Below are positions 16,492-25,634 of a DNA stretch of 51,750 nt, piece by piece. The number at the start of each line of letters is the position of its first letter. Position 1 is the stretch's first letter. Both the position numbers and the translations under genes were made by a program. The notes under the pieces are model-generated. The model saw nothing but the letters and a program-made list of their open reading frames with translations. It searched no databases and was not told the origin of the DNA. This DNA is from an uncultured Lachnoanaerobaculum sp. (GTDB taxonomy: Bacteria; Bacillota; Clostridia; Lachnospirales; Lachnospiraceae). The stretch lies in assembly GCA_937925515.1 (NCBI GenBank), contig CALALP010000059.1:1-51750 (forward strand), read 5' to 3'.

Positions 16492-17991
16492 ATGATTAAA
16501 CTATTAATTGTAGATGATGAAGAAATTATAAGACAATCTCTTTCAGCCACCATTGATTATGTGTCTATGGGCTATCAGCTTATAGGAACTGCGAAAAATG
16601 GAATGGAGGCTTATGATATAATTAGAGATGAATATCCGGAGGTTGTTATTACAGATTTAAAGATGCCTATTTTAGGAGGGCTTGAGCTTATTGAGCGTAC
16701 TTATAAGTTTGATAAAAATGTTATTTTTATAATTTTATCAGGCTATGGAGAATTTGAATATGCAAAAGAGGCGATGAAATATGGCGTGAGATATTATATC
16801 ACAAAACCAACAAAATTAGTAGAGCTAAGGGAGATACTTAAAGAAGTCAGAGAAAAAATTGAAAATACTTTTAGTTTAAACAGTGGTGTTTTGGAAATAC
16901 CAAATGAAAGTGGCTTTACACTTGATATATTAAGACAAAGCTTTATAATTGAGGCTGTTGAGTTTAAAGAGAAGTTTGATGATGTTTATAGAAAATATAA
17001 GGAACTTGGTATTTTTAAAAATAGAGGATTTACTATAATATATATTTATTATTTGGAAGAAAGCTTTTCAAATAATGCTGCAATTAGTTTATTTAAACTA
17101 CTTAAAGAAGATAATATATCCCTTATACTTCCTATTATATATGTTAAGAATACTCTTTTACTTATAACTAGTTATCAAGAAAAAGAAGTAGAGATTCAAA
17201 ATAGAATACAGGAAAAACTAGGGCATATAGGAATATCAGGCTTTGAGATGTCTTTAGTTGGAAATGAAAAAGGAGAAGAAGTACTAAAAGAGGCGATATT
17301 TAGAATTTCAAGGTATAAAAGAATACTTATAAATTTTTATAATTCTGATAAATTTATGGAAGTAGGGAATACATTTTTTCTTACTGCCTCAGGTATGGCA
17401 AAAAAACTTGAAGAAGTAAATAATACATCACAAAGAAATAAAATAATGGAGCTGGAATTTAGAAAAGGAATGGAACTGGAGGAGCTTAAAGTATTTTGTA
17501 TAAATGTGTATTTACAGCTTAACAGAGCTTTAAATATGATTTCAGGAATATCATTCTTTAAAGAAGTATTTCTTTGTAGTAGTAAAGATGAATTGCTTGA
17601 GCTTATGAAAAAGGTTTTGGATAAAGATAAAACAGATGAGCATTATGAAATTAAAAGGTTAAAAGAATATATTGAAACTCATATAGATTCTGAAGAATTG
17701 TCTTTAAAATGGATTGCAGAAAATATTTTATTTATCAATGTGGATTATCTCAGTAGACTTTTTGTTAAAGAAGAAAAAATGAGATTTTCAGAGTATCTTA
17801 ATGCAAAAAGAATGGAACTTGCTACTAAAATTATGCTGGAAAATAAAGAATCAAATATAAAGAATGTAGCAAAGTATGTGGGCTTTGGAAACAATCCAAG
17901 ATATTTTGGTCAAGTTTTTAAGAAATACATAGGTGTAACACCAACTGAATATATAAGGCTTAAGATTGAATCAGTAGAAGAAAAGTTTTAA
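16492..17991 (+). CDS. Response regulator with AraC-type DNA-binding domain (YesN-like)
   Basis: A 499-residue regulator. The receiver domain (1-125) has the acidic pair Asp8/Asp9, phosphoacceptor Asp55 (VVITDLKMP) and Lys near 105. The middle region is of unknown fold, and an AraC double helix-turn-helix lies at about 395-495 (LKWIAENILFINVDYLSRLF; VAKYVGFGNNPRYFGQVFKKYIGVTPTEY). It most likely activates the transporter and glycosidase genes that start 130 bases downstream, across a strong terminator. Confidence 0.92.
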   Translation: MIKLLIVDDEEIIRQSLSATIDYVSMGYQLIGTAKNGMEAYDIIRDEYPEVVITDLKMPILGGLELIERTYKFDKNVIFIILSGYGEFEYAKEAMKYGVRYYITKPTKLVELREILKEVREKIENTFSLNSGVLEIPNESGFTLDILRQSFIIEAVEFKEKFDDVYRKYKELGIFKNRGFTIIYIYYLEESFSNNAAISLFKLLKEDNISLILPIIYVKNTLLLITSYQEKEVEIQNRIQEKLGHIGISGFEMSLVGNEKGEEVLKEAIFRISRYKRILINFYNSDKFMEVGNTFFLTASGMAKKLEEVNNTSQRNKIMELEFRKGMELEELKVFCINVYLQLNRALNMISGISFFKEVFLCSSKDELLELMKKVLDKDKTDEHYEIKRLKEYIETHIDSEELSLKWIAENILFINVDYLSRLFVKEEKMRFSEYLNAKRMELATKIMLENKESNIKNVAKYVGFGNNPRYFGQVFKKYIGVTPTEYIRLKIESVEEKF

Positions 17992-18000
17992 ATAATAAAT

Positions 18001-18035
18001 CGGCTGTTCCTTTAAGAGGAATAAGCCGTTTTTTT
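18001..18035 (+). terminator. Terminator after the two-component genes
   Basis: CGGCT-(G)-TTCCT stem pairing with AGGAATAAGCCG, followed by seven T (18029-18035). It separates the regulator unit from the transporter operon. Confidence 0.85.
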
Positions 18036-18060
18036 GAACCTAAAAAGTCGTTTTTTTAAA

Positions 18061-18089
18061 TTTACACAAATTCATTTTTTTTATAAAAT
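18061..18089 (+). promoter_or_regulatory. Probable promoter of the saccharide-uptake operon
   Basis: TTTACA (18061-18066), 17 bases, TAAAAT (18084-18089), 33 bases before the GTG start. Both boxes deviate from consensus, as expected of a promoter needing an activator such as the adjacent AraC-type regulator. Confidence 0.5.
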
Positions 18090-18121
18090 AATTATAACAA
18101 TTTAGTAAGGAGGTAGAAATA

Positions 18122-19414
18122 GTGAGAAAATTATATACTTGTTTTATTTTAGTAACATCTATATTTCTTAGTGCTTGTGTCAGCTCAAATTCGGAATCAA
18201 CTTCAGTTTCTGCTAAAGGAGAATCAGAGAGTAAAAAAACTATCAGTATATACTGGTGGGGAAACCAAGTAAGAAATGATTTAACGCAGAAAGTTGTTGA
18301 GTTGTACATGAAAGAAAATCCTGATATTGAGATTAAGGCAGAATTTACAGATTGGTCAGGATATTGGGATAAGCTTGCAGCCTCAACAACAGGAGGTAAT
18401 ATGCCTGATATTATACAAATGGATTATAGCTATCTTACTCAATATGCTGATAGTGGACAACTTGCAGCACTTGATCAGTATATTGAAAATGGATTAATCA
18501 ATACTTCAGATGTAGCTGACAGTGTTATTGATTCAGGTACTATTAATGGCAAATGTTATGCCTTGAGCCTTGGCAGCAATGCACCAATATTTATATATGA
18601 TAAGAAAACGGTAGAAGATTCAGGTGTTACGATTCCAAAGCAGATGACTATAAGTGAAATGTATGATATTGGTAAAACTATTAATGAAAAAACAGGTGTC
18701 AAAACATATTTTGACGGAAGTCTTAATATGATGCAGATAATTGCAAGATCTTCAGGAAACCATTTATTTGATGAATTAAAAGCAGGTAAGAGTCCGGCAG
18801 TAGAGGAACATTTCAAGGAAATAGTAAGATTTAACAGTGCTGAAAGCTCTATTGCGGCAGACCTATTGGCTGAGAAAAATGCAGATGTAGTTGAAACCAA
18901 ACCTATCATTGATTTATCTTCTTGGAATGCTTTTTCGTATTCAAATCAGTATATAAGTATACAGAATGCAGCAGGAAGAGAACTTGGTATATCAATGTAT
19001 CCAAAGATTGATAATGCAGTTACACAACCTATGTTTCTAAAGCCTGCTATGTTTTTCTCTATATCAGAAAGCTCAACTAATAAAGAAGAGGCAGCAAAAT
19101 TTTTAGATTGGTTTACAAATAGTGTAGATGCAAACAAGATATTGCTTGGAGAAAGAGGAGTTCCTATTAATTCAAAGGTGGCTGAATCAATTAAATCTGA
19201 AGTAGATAGTAATGTAGCTTTAATATTTGATTATATAAATTCTGTTTCAGAAATAGCAACTCCAATAGATGATCCTGATCCTAAAGGTAAAGGTGAAATA
19301 GAGGCACTTGGAAAGTCTATTGTTGAGGGGGTAAGATATGGTGATATGAGTGCAGATGATGCAGCTGCAAGTTTCATATCACAATCATCTGCTATACTAA
19401 AAGAGGCTAATTAA
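18122..19414 (+). CDS. Sugar ABC transporter substrate-binding lipoprotein (CUT1)
   Basis: A 430-residue family 1 solute-binding protein anchored outside the membrane. The signal peptide ends in LSAC with Cys19 lipidated. The mature part starts with a Ser-rich linker, then ISIYWWGNQVRNDLTQKVVELY, typical of CUT1 oligosaccharide binders. The start is GTG, supported by AAGGAGGT. Two permease genes and two pectin-type glycosidases follow in the same direction, so the ligand is probably an unsaturated galacturonide or rhamnogalacturonan fragment (inference). Confidence 0.9.
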   Translation: MRKLYTCFILVTSIFLSACVSSNSESTSVSAKGESESKKTISIYWWGNQVRNDLTQKVVELYMKENPDIEIKAEFTDWSGYWDKLAASTTGGNMPDIIQMDYSYLTQYADSGQLAALDQYIENGLINTSDVADSVIDSGTINGKCYALSLGSNAPIFIYDKKTVEDSGVTIPKQMTISEMYDIGKTINEKTGVKTYFDGSLNMMQIIARSSGNHLFDELKAGKSPAVEEHFKEIVRFNSAESSIAADLLAEKNADVVETKPIIDLSSWNAFSYSNQYISIQNAAGRELGISMYPKIDNAVTQPMFLKPAMFFSISESSTNKEEAAKFLDWFTNSVDANKILLGERGVPINSKVAESIKSEVDSNVALIFDYINSVSEIATPIDDPDPKGKGEIEALGKSIVEGVRYGDMSADDAAASFISQSSAILKEAN

Positions 19415-19439
19415 GACATTTATAATTTATGGAGGGAAA

Positions 19440-20348
19440 ATGAATAAGAAAAAAGGATTAGTTGGTATGTTAAATTCAGAGAATATAGCAGGTTATGTAT
19501 TTATAGCTCCATTTATTATAGGCTTTCTTACTTTTCTTGCCATACCTATGTTTATGTCTTTAATTTTTTCATTTACTGACTATAATATTTTACAGTTTCC
19601 AAAGTTTGTAGGATTTAAAAATTATATAACTATGCTTACAGGAGATGCTAAATTTTGGCAGGTTTTTGGAGTTACTTTTTATTATGTAATTTTTTCAGTT
19701 CCACTTAGACTTATAATGGCATTAGCTATTGCTATGCTACTTGTAAAAAATACAAGAATGACAGGATTCTATAGAGCCGTTTTATATCTTCCGTCTATAA
19801 TAGGCTCAAGTGTAGCTGTTGCAATTCTTTGGAGAAGATTATTTGCAAGCGACGGAGTGATTAATGCAATTTTAGGTTCTATTGGTTTTAAGACGACTAT
19901 TGCATGGCTTGGAAGAACTGATACGGCTATTTGGACATTGATAATACTTTCAGTTTGGCAGTTTGGTTCTTCTATGCTTATATTTTTATCAGGTTTAAAG
20001 CAAATACCTACAGTGTTATATGAGGCAGCTAAAGTAGACGGAGCAAATAGGGTGCAAAGTTTCTTTAAAATAACTTTACCAATGCTTACTCCTACAATCT
20101 TTTTTAATCTTATAAATCAGATAATAAACGGATTTATGGCATTTACTCAAAGTTATATAATAACACAGGGAAAGCCTAAGGATACTACACTTTTCTATAC
20201 TGTATATATGTACCAAAATTCTTTTACTTATGGGAAAATGGGCTATGGTTGTGCAATGGCATGGTTTATGGTTATTGTAGTTTCATTGTTGGCATTTATT
20301 ATTTTTAAGAGCCAGAAATATTGGGTTTATTATGAGTCAGATAAGTAA
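19440..20348 (+). CDS. Sugar ABC transporter permease 1 (CUT1, MalF-like)
   Basis: A 302-residue inner-membrane permease with about six membrane helices, starting around residue 15 (GYVFIAPFIIGFLTFLAIPMF). The cytoplasmic EAA loop reads YEAAKVDGANRVQSFFKITLPML (about 197-219) and is where the ATPase docks. GGAGGG stands directly before the ATG. It forms a heterodimer with the next gene product. No ATPase gene is present in this cluster; CUT1 systems of Firmicutes often share one MsmK-type ATPase encoded elsewhere. Confidence 0.93.
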   Translation: MNKKKGLVGMLNSENIAGYVFIAPFIIGFLTFLAIPMFMSLIFSFTDYNILQFPKFVGFKNYITMLTGDAKFWQVFGVTFYYVIFSVPLRLIMALAIAMLLVKNTRMTGFYRAVLYLPSIIGSSVAVAILWRRLFASDGVINAILGSIGFKTTIAWLGRTDTAIWTLIILSVWQFGSSMLIFLSGLKQIPTVLYEAAKVDGANRVQSFFKITLPMLTPTIFFNLINQIINGFMAFTQSYIITQGKPKDTTLFYTVYMYQNSFTYGKMGYGCAMAWFMVIVVSLLAFIIFKSQKYWVYYESDK

Positions 20349-20358
20349 GGAGTCTATT

Positions 20359-21207
20359 ATGGTAAAGAAGAATAAATTACATTTGATGAAAAAATTTTAT
20401 CATATATTTATAATAGTATTTTCTTTTGCTATGGTTTATCCCTTGTTATGGATGGTTATGGGTTCTTTTAAGGAAAAAAGTGAGATAGTTGCAAATGCTG
20501 AGAAACTTTTTCCTAAGAATTTTATTTTTACAAATTATATTAATGGTTGGAAAGGATTTGCCGGTTATAGTTTTTCTCTATTTTTTGAAAATTCATTTTT
20601 CATATCAGTATTGGCAACTGTTGGAGCTGTAATATCATCAGCAATAATAGCTTATGGCTTTGCAAGATGTAAATTTAAATTTAAAAGTTTATGGTTTAGT
20701 CTTATGTTACTTTCTATGATGTTGCCATTTCAGATAATTATGATACCACAATATATTTTATTTAATAAGTTAGGCTGGGTTGGAACATATCTTCCATTAA
20801 TAGTACCATATTTTTTTGGACAGGGATTTTTTATCTTTTTAAATATACAATTTATTAAAGGGATTCCGTCAGATTTAGATGAGGCGGCCAGAATGGATGG
20901 ATGTAGCATTTATGGTATTTTTTTTAGAATAATATTGCCACTCCTTAAACCGCCTCTAGTAACTACTGCAATTTTTTCTTTTATGTGGAGGTGGGACGAA
21001 TTTTTAGCACCACTTATTTATTTAAGTAACCCACAAAAGTATCCGGTAAGTTATGCTTTGAAAATGTTTTCAGACCCTACTTCCGGTTCTGACTGGGGGG
21101 CTATGTTTGCCATGGCAACTCTTTCTTTGATACCTATATTTATAATTTTTATTTCTTTACAGAAATATCTTGTTGAGGGAATTGCATCAACCGGTATAAA
21201 ATCTTGA
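20359..21207 (+). CDS. Sugar ABC transporter permease 2 (CUT1, MalG-like)
   Basis: A 282-residue partner permease with about six membrane helices and the EAA loop LDEAARMDGCSIYGIFFRIILP. AAGGAG at 20347-20352 points to the ATG at 20359. An in-frame ATG at 20332 would overlap permease 1 and has no binding site. The C-terminal VEGIASTGIKS is the usual CUT1 ending. Confidence 0.92.
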   Translation: MVKKNKLHLMKKFYHIFIIVFSFAMVYPLLWMVMGSFKEKSEIVANAEKLFPKNFIFTNYINGWKGFAGYSFSLFFENSFFISVLATVGAVISSAIIAYGFARCKFKFKSLWFSLMLLSMMLPFQIIMIPQYILFNKLGWVGTYLPLIVPYFFGQGFFIFLNIQFIKGIPSDLDEAARMDGCSIYGIFFRIILPLLKPPLVTTAIFSFMWRWDEFLAPLIYLSNPQKYPVSYALKMFSDPTSGSDWGAMFAMATLSLIPIFIIFISLQKYLVEGIASTGIKS

Positions 21208-21250
21208 GTTTACATTTTTGAGTAAAATTTTAATAAAGGAGTTTAAAGAT

Positions 21251-22480
21251 ATGGAATATAGACCTGAAATGTATGGGGCAATAGCTGACGGAATAAATTA
21301 TGATACAAAAGCTATACAAAAGGCAGTTGATGTATGTTATGAAAGTGGTGGAGGAAAGGTAATTCTTGGAAAAGGCATTTATTTATCAGGTTCATTAATT
21401 TTAAAATCAAATGTTGAGCTTTATGTAGAAAAAGGCTCTATTTTAAAAGCCTCCTCAAATTTAGAAGACTATTATAAACCTAATAGTGGACTTAAGGACG
21501 GAGAGGGAGTAGGAACACCTGTAACTTTAAAGCCCTCTTATGCATTTATATATGCAAAAGATTCAGATTTTTTAACTATTTCAGGAGGAGGCATTATAGA
21601 CGGAAATTGCTATGCCTTTGTGGAAAGAGTAGATGAAGATTTTGTTACAGGAAATTTTTATCCTCGTCCTACACTTATCTATATTGAACATAGTAATCAT
21701 ATAAGCATTACCAATATAACCTTAAGAAACTCTCCATTTTGGACACTTCATCCAGCAGGTTGTAATGATGTACAAATCTCTAATATTAGAATATTGAATC
21801 CTCTTGATGTTGCAAATTCAGACGGAATAGATCCTGATCATTCTTCAAATGTACGCATTACAGGTTGTCATGTTGAATGTTCAGATGATGCCATATGCCT
21901 TAAGGCAACAGCAGGAAATATGGAGTATCAAGATACAGAAAATATAATTATTTCAGAATGTACTTTACGCAGTTCCTCTGCTGCTTTAAAGATAGGAACA
22001 GAGGGAGCAGGTAATTTTAGAAATATTATGGTACATGATTGTATAGTATACTCATCAAATAGAGGAATCTCTATACAGATTAGAGATAGTGGAAATGTAA
22101 AAGATATTAGTTTTAGAAATATAAACATTGAAACAAAGAGATTTTCAAAACATTGGTGGGGAAGTGCAGAACCCATAGCAATTACTTCTTTTAATAGGGA
22201 TGAGAATACAGTTTCAGGAAATATAAGTAATGTGGTATTTGAAAATATAAATTGTAACTCTGAAAATGGAATTTTAGTTGCTTGTGATAAAATTGGAAAA
22301 ATAGACAATATTAAATTCAATAAAATAAAACTAAAAATTTCATCAAAGACAAATAAGAAAAAGGGAGTATATGATTTACGACCGGGAATAAATACTGGCA
22401 TTATAGAAGATAAAATACAAAATTTCATGGTAAAAAATGCAGTAAGGATTCAAAAATCTGAATGTGAAATGTTGCAGTAA
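21251..22480 (+). CDS. Glycoside hydrolase family 28 (polygalacturonase-like)
   Basis: Hydrolyses alpha-1,4 galacturonic acid links or related rhamnogalacturonan links. The 409-residue protein is a right-handed beta-helix with the family residues NSDGIDPD (Asp191, Asp194) and SDDAICLK (Asp212, Asp213). The usual GHG histidine motif is replaced by SAALKIGTEG, and the usual RIK by RGISIQIRD, as in some exo-acting forms. There is no signal peptide, so it acts in the cytoplasm on imported oligomers. AAGGAG at 21236-21241 supports the ATG at 21251; a TTG at 21218 is less likely. Confidence 0.9.
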   Translation: MEYRPEMYGAIADGINYDTKAIQKAVDVCYESGGGKVILGKGIYLSGSLILKSNVELYVEKGSILKASSNLEDYYKPNSGLKDGEGVGTPVTLKPSYAFIYAKDSDFLTISGGGIIDGNCYAFVERVDEDFVTGNFYPRPTLIYIEHSNHISITNITLRNSPFWTLHPAGCNDVQISNIRILNPLDVANSDGIDPDHSSNVRITGCHVECSDDAICLKATAGNMEYQDTENIIISECTLRSSSAALKIGTEGAGNFRNIMVHDCIVYSSNRGISIQIRDSGNVKDISFRNINIETKRFSKHWWGSAEPIAITSFNRDENTVSGNISNVVFENINCNSENGILVACDKIGKIDNIKFNKIKLKISSKTNKKKGVYDLRPGINTGIIEDKIQNFMVKNAVRIQKSECEMLQ

Positions 22481-22515
22481 TTTTTTTATGAGAGTAAAGA
22501 TTATAAGTGGAAAAT

Positions 22516-23631
22516 ATGAATAGAGAAATTATAATAAAAAAGTTAGATTTGGTCATTGATAAGCTTTTAAATTTAGATGAACCAGATAATAAAGAGGAAT
22601 TAAAAAAAGGCGGAGAAAGCAGGGGATTTTTTAAACGTGATTTTGGGTTTAAAGAATGGGATTGGCCTCAAGGCGTAGGTATGTATGGACTTTTTAAGGC
22701 TGTAAAGCAATTAAAGAGAGAGCATTATAAATCATTTATGTTTAATTGGTATAAAAATAATATAAAATTAGGTCTTGGTTCTAAGAATATAAATACTACT
22801 GCCCCTTTATTGGCACTTGTGATGTTAAATGAAGAATATGCAGATAAAGAATTTGAAAATCTCACATTGGACTGGGCAGATTGGCTTATGAATGGACTCC
22901 CTAGAACTAGAGAAAATGGATTTCAACATGTTACTAGTGCAAATGGAGATAAATTTGGAGTTAGACTTAATGAAAATGAACTTTGGATAGATACTATTTT
23001 TATGAGTATACTTTTTTTAAACAAAATGGGTAATAAATACAATAATAAAAAATGGATTGAAGAAGGGATTCATCAGGTACTTATTCATATTAAATATCTT
23101 TATGACAAGAAAAATGGTTTATTTTTTCATGGGTGGACTTTTAATAAAATGAATAATTTCGGAGAGGTGTTTTGGTGTAGGGGAAATGGATGGTTTAGTC
23201 TAGGTATTTTGGATTATATTGAGATGTTTGAGGGAAAAATGGATTTTGGAATTAAAACTTTTCTATTTGATACTTTTAAGGCACAAATGAAATGTCTGAA
23301 AGCTTTACAGAGTGAAAGTGGATTATGGCATACAGTACTTGATGATAAGGAAAGTTATGAAGAGGTTTCAGGTTCAGCAGCCATACTTGCCGGTATGATA
23401 AAAGGCGTACAATTAGGTATTTTAGAAGATGAATATATTGAAAATGTAAAAAAAGGTATAGATGCAATTTTAAAAAATATTGATGAAGAGGGTATTGTCA
23501 AGAATGTTTCTGGAGGAACTGGAATGGGTCATAATAAGGAACATTATAAAAATATACTAATAGCTCCTATGGCATATGGGCAATCGCTTACAATCATAGC
23601 ATTAGTAAAAGCTCTTGAGATTTTATATTAG
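22516..23631 (+). CDS. Unsaturated (rhamno)galacturonyl hydrolase, GH105/GH88
   Basis: Removes the 4,5-unsaturated uronic acid left by pectate or rhamnogalacturonan lyases. The 371-residue protein has an (alpha/alpha)6-barrel pattern with WDWPQGVGMYGLFKA, WIDTIFMSILFLNKMG and the GEVFWCRGNGWFSLG segment typical of YteR-like enzymes. There is no signal peptide, so it is cytoplasmic. A GTG nine bases upstream (22507) is an alternative start; both have weak binding sites. It is the last gene of the pectin operon. Confidence 0.88.
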   Translation: MNREIIIKKLDLVIDKLLNLDEPDNKEELKKGGESRGFFKRDFGFKEWDWPQGVGMYGLFKAVKQLKREHYKSFMFNWYKNNIKLGLGSKNINTTAPLLALVMLNEEYADKEFENLTLDWADWLMNGLPRTRENGFQHVTSANGDKFGVRLNENELWIDTIFMSILFLNKMGNKYNNKKWIEEGIHQVLIHIKYLYDKKNGLFFHGWTFNKMNNFGEVFWCRGNGWFSLGILDYIEMFEGKMDFGIKTFLFDTFKAQMKCLKALQSESGLWHTVLDDKESYEEVSGSAAILAGMIKGVQLGILEDEYIENVKKGIDAILKNIDEEGIVKNVSGGTGMGHNKEHYKNILIAPMAYGQSLTIIALVKALEILY

Positions 23632-23650
23632 TTACCGAATATAGTCTAAC

Positions 23651-23695
23651 AAAAATCCCTTGAAATTAAGGAAAAAACTTCCTAATCTCAAGGGA
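23651..23695 (-). terminator. Terminator of the tRNA operon (minus strand)
   Basis: A stem of about 16 bases (TCCCTTGA-ATTAAGGA / TCCTAATCTCAAGGGA, 23656-23695). Read on the minus strand it is followed by TTTTT (23655-23651), right after tRNA-Leu. Read on the plus strand it may also stop the pectin operon, but without a T run. Confidence 0.8.
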
Positions 23696-23703
23696 ATTAA
23701 AAG

Positions 23704-23783
23704 TGCGGATGACAGGACTTGAACCTGCACGGTCGCCCACGAGAACCTAAATCTCGCGTGTCTGCCAATTCCACCACATCCGC
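23704..23783 (-). tRNA. tRNA-Leu (anticodon TAG)
   Basis: Minus-strand cloverleaf with acceptor GCGGATG/CATCCGC, anticodon stem CGAGA/TCTCG and loop TTTAGGT, a class II variable arm, and T-arm GCAGG-TTCAAGT-CCTGT. CCA is not encoded. Last gene of the tRNA run. Confidence 0.95.
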
Positions 23784-23792
23784 ATAAAAAAA

Positions 23793-23863
23793 CTGGGCTA
23801 GCTGGATTCGAACCAGCGATGCAGGAGTCAAAGTCCTGTGCCTTACCGCTTGGCGATAGCCCA
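23793..23863 (-). tRNA. tRNA-Gln (anticodon TTG)
   Basis: Acceptor TGGGCTA/TAGCCCA with discriminator G, anticodon stem CAGGA/TCCTG with loop CTTTGAC, T-arm GCTGG-TTCGAAT-CCAGC. CCA is not encoded. Confidence 0.95.
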
Positions 23864-23878
23864 ATAATATATTAAAAG

Positions 23879-23953
23879 GGTGGATAATGGGACTCGAACC
23901 CACGACCTTCAGAGCCACAATCTGACGCGCTAACCAACTGTGCTATATCCACC
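23879..23953 (-). tRNA. tRNA-His (anticodon GTG)
   Basis: Acceptor GTGGATA/TATCCAC preceded by the extra 5' G (position -1) that pairs with C73, as all tRNA-His require. Anticodon stem TCAGA/TCTGA with loop TTGTGGC. Confidence 0.95.
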
Positions 23954-23990
23954 ATAATAAATATCTCTAAGACCAAATAAAATAGAAATA

Positions 23991-24017
23991 CTTTGAATTA
24001 ATTTGATTAATTCAAAG
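23991..24017. repeat. Inverted repeat between tRNA-Gly and tRNA-His
   Basis: Perfect 12-base arms CTTTGAATTAAT/ATTAATTCAAAG with a TTG loop. It sits in the only sizeable gap of the tRNA cluster (23954-24059). It could cause partial termination or guide processing; no known element is recognised. Confidence 0.6.
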
Positions 24018-24059
24018 AACATCAATTTGATTTTGTTTTTATTATGAATTATGATATAA

Positions 24060-24130
24060 AGCAGGTGATGGGAATCGAACCCACGTTTTCAGCTTGGAAG
24101 GCTAATGTTCTACCATTGAACCACACCTGC
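24060..24130 (-). tRNA. tRNA-Gly (anticodon TCC)
   Basis: Acceptor GCAGGTG/CACCTGC with discriminator T, anticodon loop CTTCCAA, T-arm GTGGG-TTCGATT-CCCAT. 71 bases. Confidence 0.95.
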
Positions 24131-24135
24131 ATAAA

Positions 24136-24209
24136 TGAGCCTGAAGGGATTTGAACCCCTGACCCTCGGCTTAGAAGGCCGATGCTCTATCCAGCTGAGC
24201 TACAGACTC
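24136..24209 (-). tRNA. tRNA-Arg (anticodon TCT)
   Basis: Acceptor GAGTCTG/CAGGCTC (one G-T pair) with discriminator A; anticodon stem TCGGC/GCCGA with loop CTTCTAA. It decodes AGA, the dominant Arg codon in this window. 74 bases. Confidence 0.95.
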
Positions 24210-24237
24210 ATTAAGCTGCACTAATTAACAGCTAAAA

Positions 24238-24312
<75 letters not shown>

Positions 24313-24343
24313 ATTGAAAACGTCAATCACAGACGCATAAAGG

Positions 24344-24372
24344 ATTATAACTTATAGAGTTTTGTTTGTCAA
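24344..24372 (-). promoter_or_regulatory. Consensus promoter of the tRNA operon
   Basis: On the minus strand: TTGACA (24372-24367), 17 bases, TATAAT (24349-24344), about 32 bases before tRNA-Pro. A perfect match to the housekeeping consensus. Confidence 0.92.
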
Positions 24373-24573
24373 CTACTTTTTCGCAATATATACTATAATT
24401 TAGTAAAAAAATTTTTAGTATACGATTTCATAGTAGAATTTCATGGGTTATAATGTGGCTAAGAGTAGGCTTATAGTGGGAAAATATCAGCATTAATTTT
24501 ACAGTTTGCTAGTTTTGTTAGATATAGTGTAGGCAATTATAGATTAGAGTAAACTAGAATGTGAGGTATCACA

Positions 24574-24849
24574 ATGAAAAATATAAATATACATAATTTA
24601 CCATATATGTTTAGTGTATCTATATTTCGTGTATTTTGCTTTATGTTGTATATAGTAGCTATAATATATGGAATTATTGATATTAGTAATGGGATATATT
24701 TTGGAGGAGTTATGTTATTGTTATGTATGTTATATCTATTCATAGTAGCACCTCCATGGCGTATGAATGCAATGTATATAGGAAATGGTTATATAGAGGT
24801 GCATATCATGGGAGAGAATATTTATTATAAAAATTATATTATTAGGTAA
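24574..24849 (+). CDS. Small predicted membrane protein, possibly truncated
   Basis: I do not recognise this gene. It encodes 91 residues with two hydrophobic segments (about 15-38 and 44-62), then a short polar end (MNAMYIGNGYIEVHIMGENIYYKNYIIR) that resembles the start of a PH-like domain. GAGGT upstream supports the ATG. The stop codon (24847-24849) abuts the left end of the decayed insertion sequence, so the protein may have been longer before insertion. An antisense frame over the same bases has no better case. Confidence 0.45.
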   Translation: MKNINIHNLPYMFSVSIFRVFCFMLYIVAIIYGIIDISNGIYFGGVMLLLCMLYLFIVAPPWRMNAMYIGNGYIEVHIMGENIYYKNYIIR

Positions 24850-24995
24850 TTGCGAAACTCTCTGAGCTCGTTCGCAATCCTTATTGCATACAAGGATGAA
24901 ATTGTGCAAAACATAAATTTTAAGCTGAAAAGTTGATAGTTGCAAGATTTAGGCGCACTTTAATAAGCATAGTGATTATATAAAGTTGATAAGTC

Positions 24996-25539
24996 CTAAG
25001 CAATTAAAGATTTTAAACTTCGGATATGTTGTTGGTTGATTTTATCAGCAACAACAACAGTTAATAACTGAGATATATCGGCTAGCAGTAAATCGGAATA
25101 CAGTGTTTTTTCATTTGTTGTTTTCCGTTTGGCAATGCAGAAACTATCCTTAAAGTGGTTGATTGATTTTTCAACATTTACCCTGATCTTATATGTTTCA
25201 TCCCACTCTTTAGAACCTCTTTCTATTCCGGGATAAACTCTGAGATTTTTTTTCAGGATAAACATAAATCATTCTACCGCAGGAAGAAGTTGTACAAGGA
25301 TTTTCACAGTGACAGACACGTCGTTTGGATTTGTCTTGTCGGTTGTATTCCAATTTCATTTTGGGACATACGAACTTCATTGTAGGCAGCTTGCTCTTTA
25401 AATGAGATTTACTTCCTTCTTGTTTCATTGGAAGTGAAGAATCATGAGGACAACAGGGAATCCCATTTTTGTCAGATTCAAAAATATCTTTACAATCTTC
25501 AAAAATATCTGCCAAAGAAAGTTGTTTTTGTGATATCAT
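24996..25539 (-). pseudogene. Transposase pseudogene (DDE type), deleted and frameshifted
   Basis: Two overlapping minus-strand frames together read as N- and C-terminal parts of one transposase. The start (MISQKQLSLADIFEDCKDIFE, ATG at 25539 after AAGGAG) resembles the N-terminus of full transposases. It jumps directly to a Cys-rich C-terminal part (CCPHDSSLP, CPKM, CHCENPC) and then, in another frame, to VYPGIERGSKEWDETYKIRVNVEKSINHF. The frame changes at a run of eight A (25246-25253 on the minus strand); seven A would restore the phase. The catalytic core is missing, so it is not active by itself. Family assignment (IS1182-like) is tentative. Confidence 0.7.
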
Positions 25540-25634
25540 AGTAATGTCTCCTTTCGGGATGTGGTTTATGGTTTTGTTCAACTCAATTATATCACAAACC
25601 GAGAGGAGATTTTTATATTCAGAAGCAAAAAAGT

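Noticed and set aside
21928..22428. 166-codon minus-strand frame inside the GH28 gene
   Set aside because: Shadow of the beta-helix coding sequence; no start signal and no recognisable motif.
23697..23918. 73-codon minus-strand frame over tRNA genes
   Set aside because: It reads through tRNA-Leu, tRNA-Gln and part of tRNA-His. It is the familiar false protein call made from tRNA sequence.
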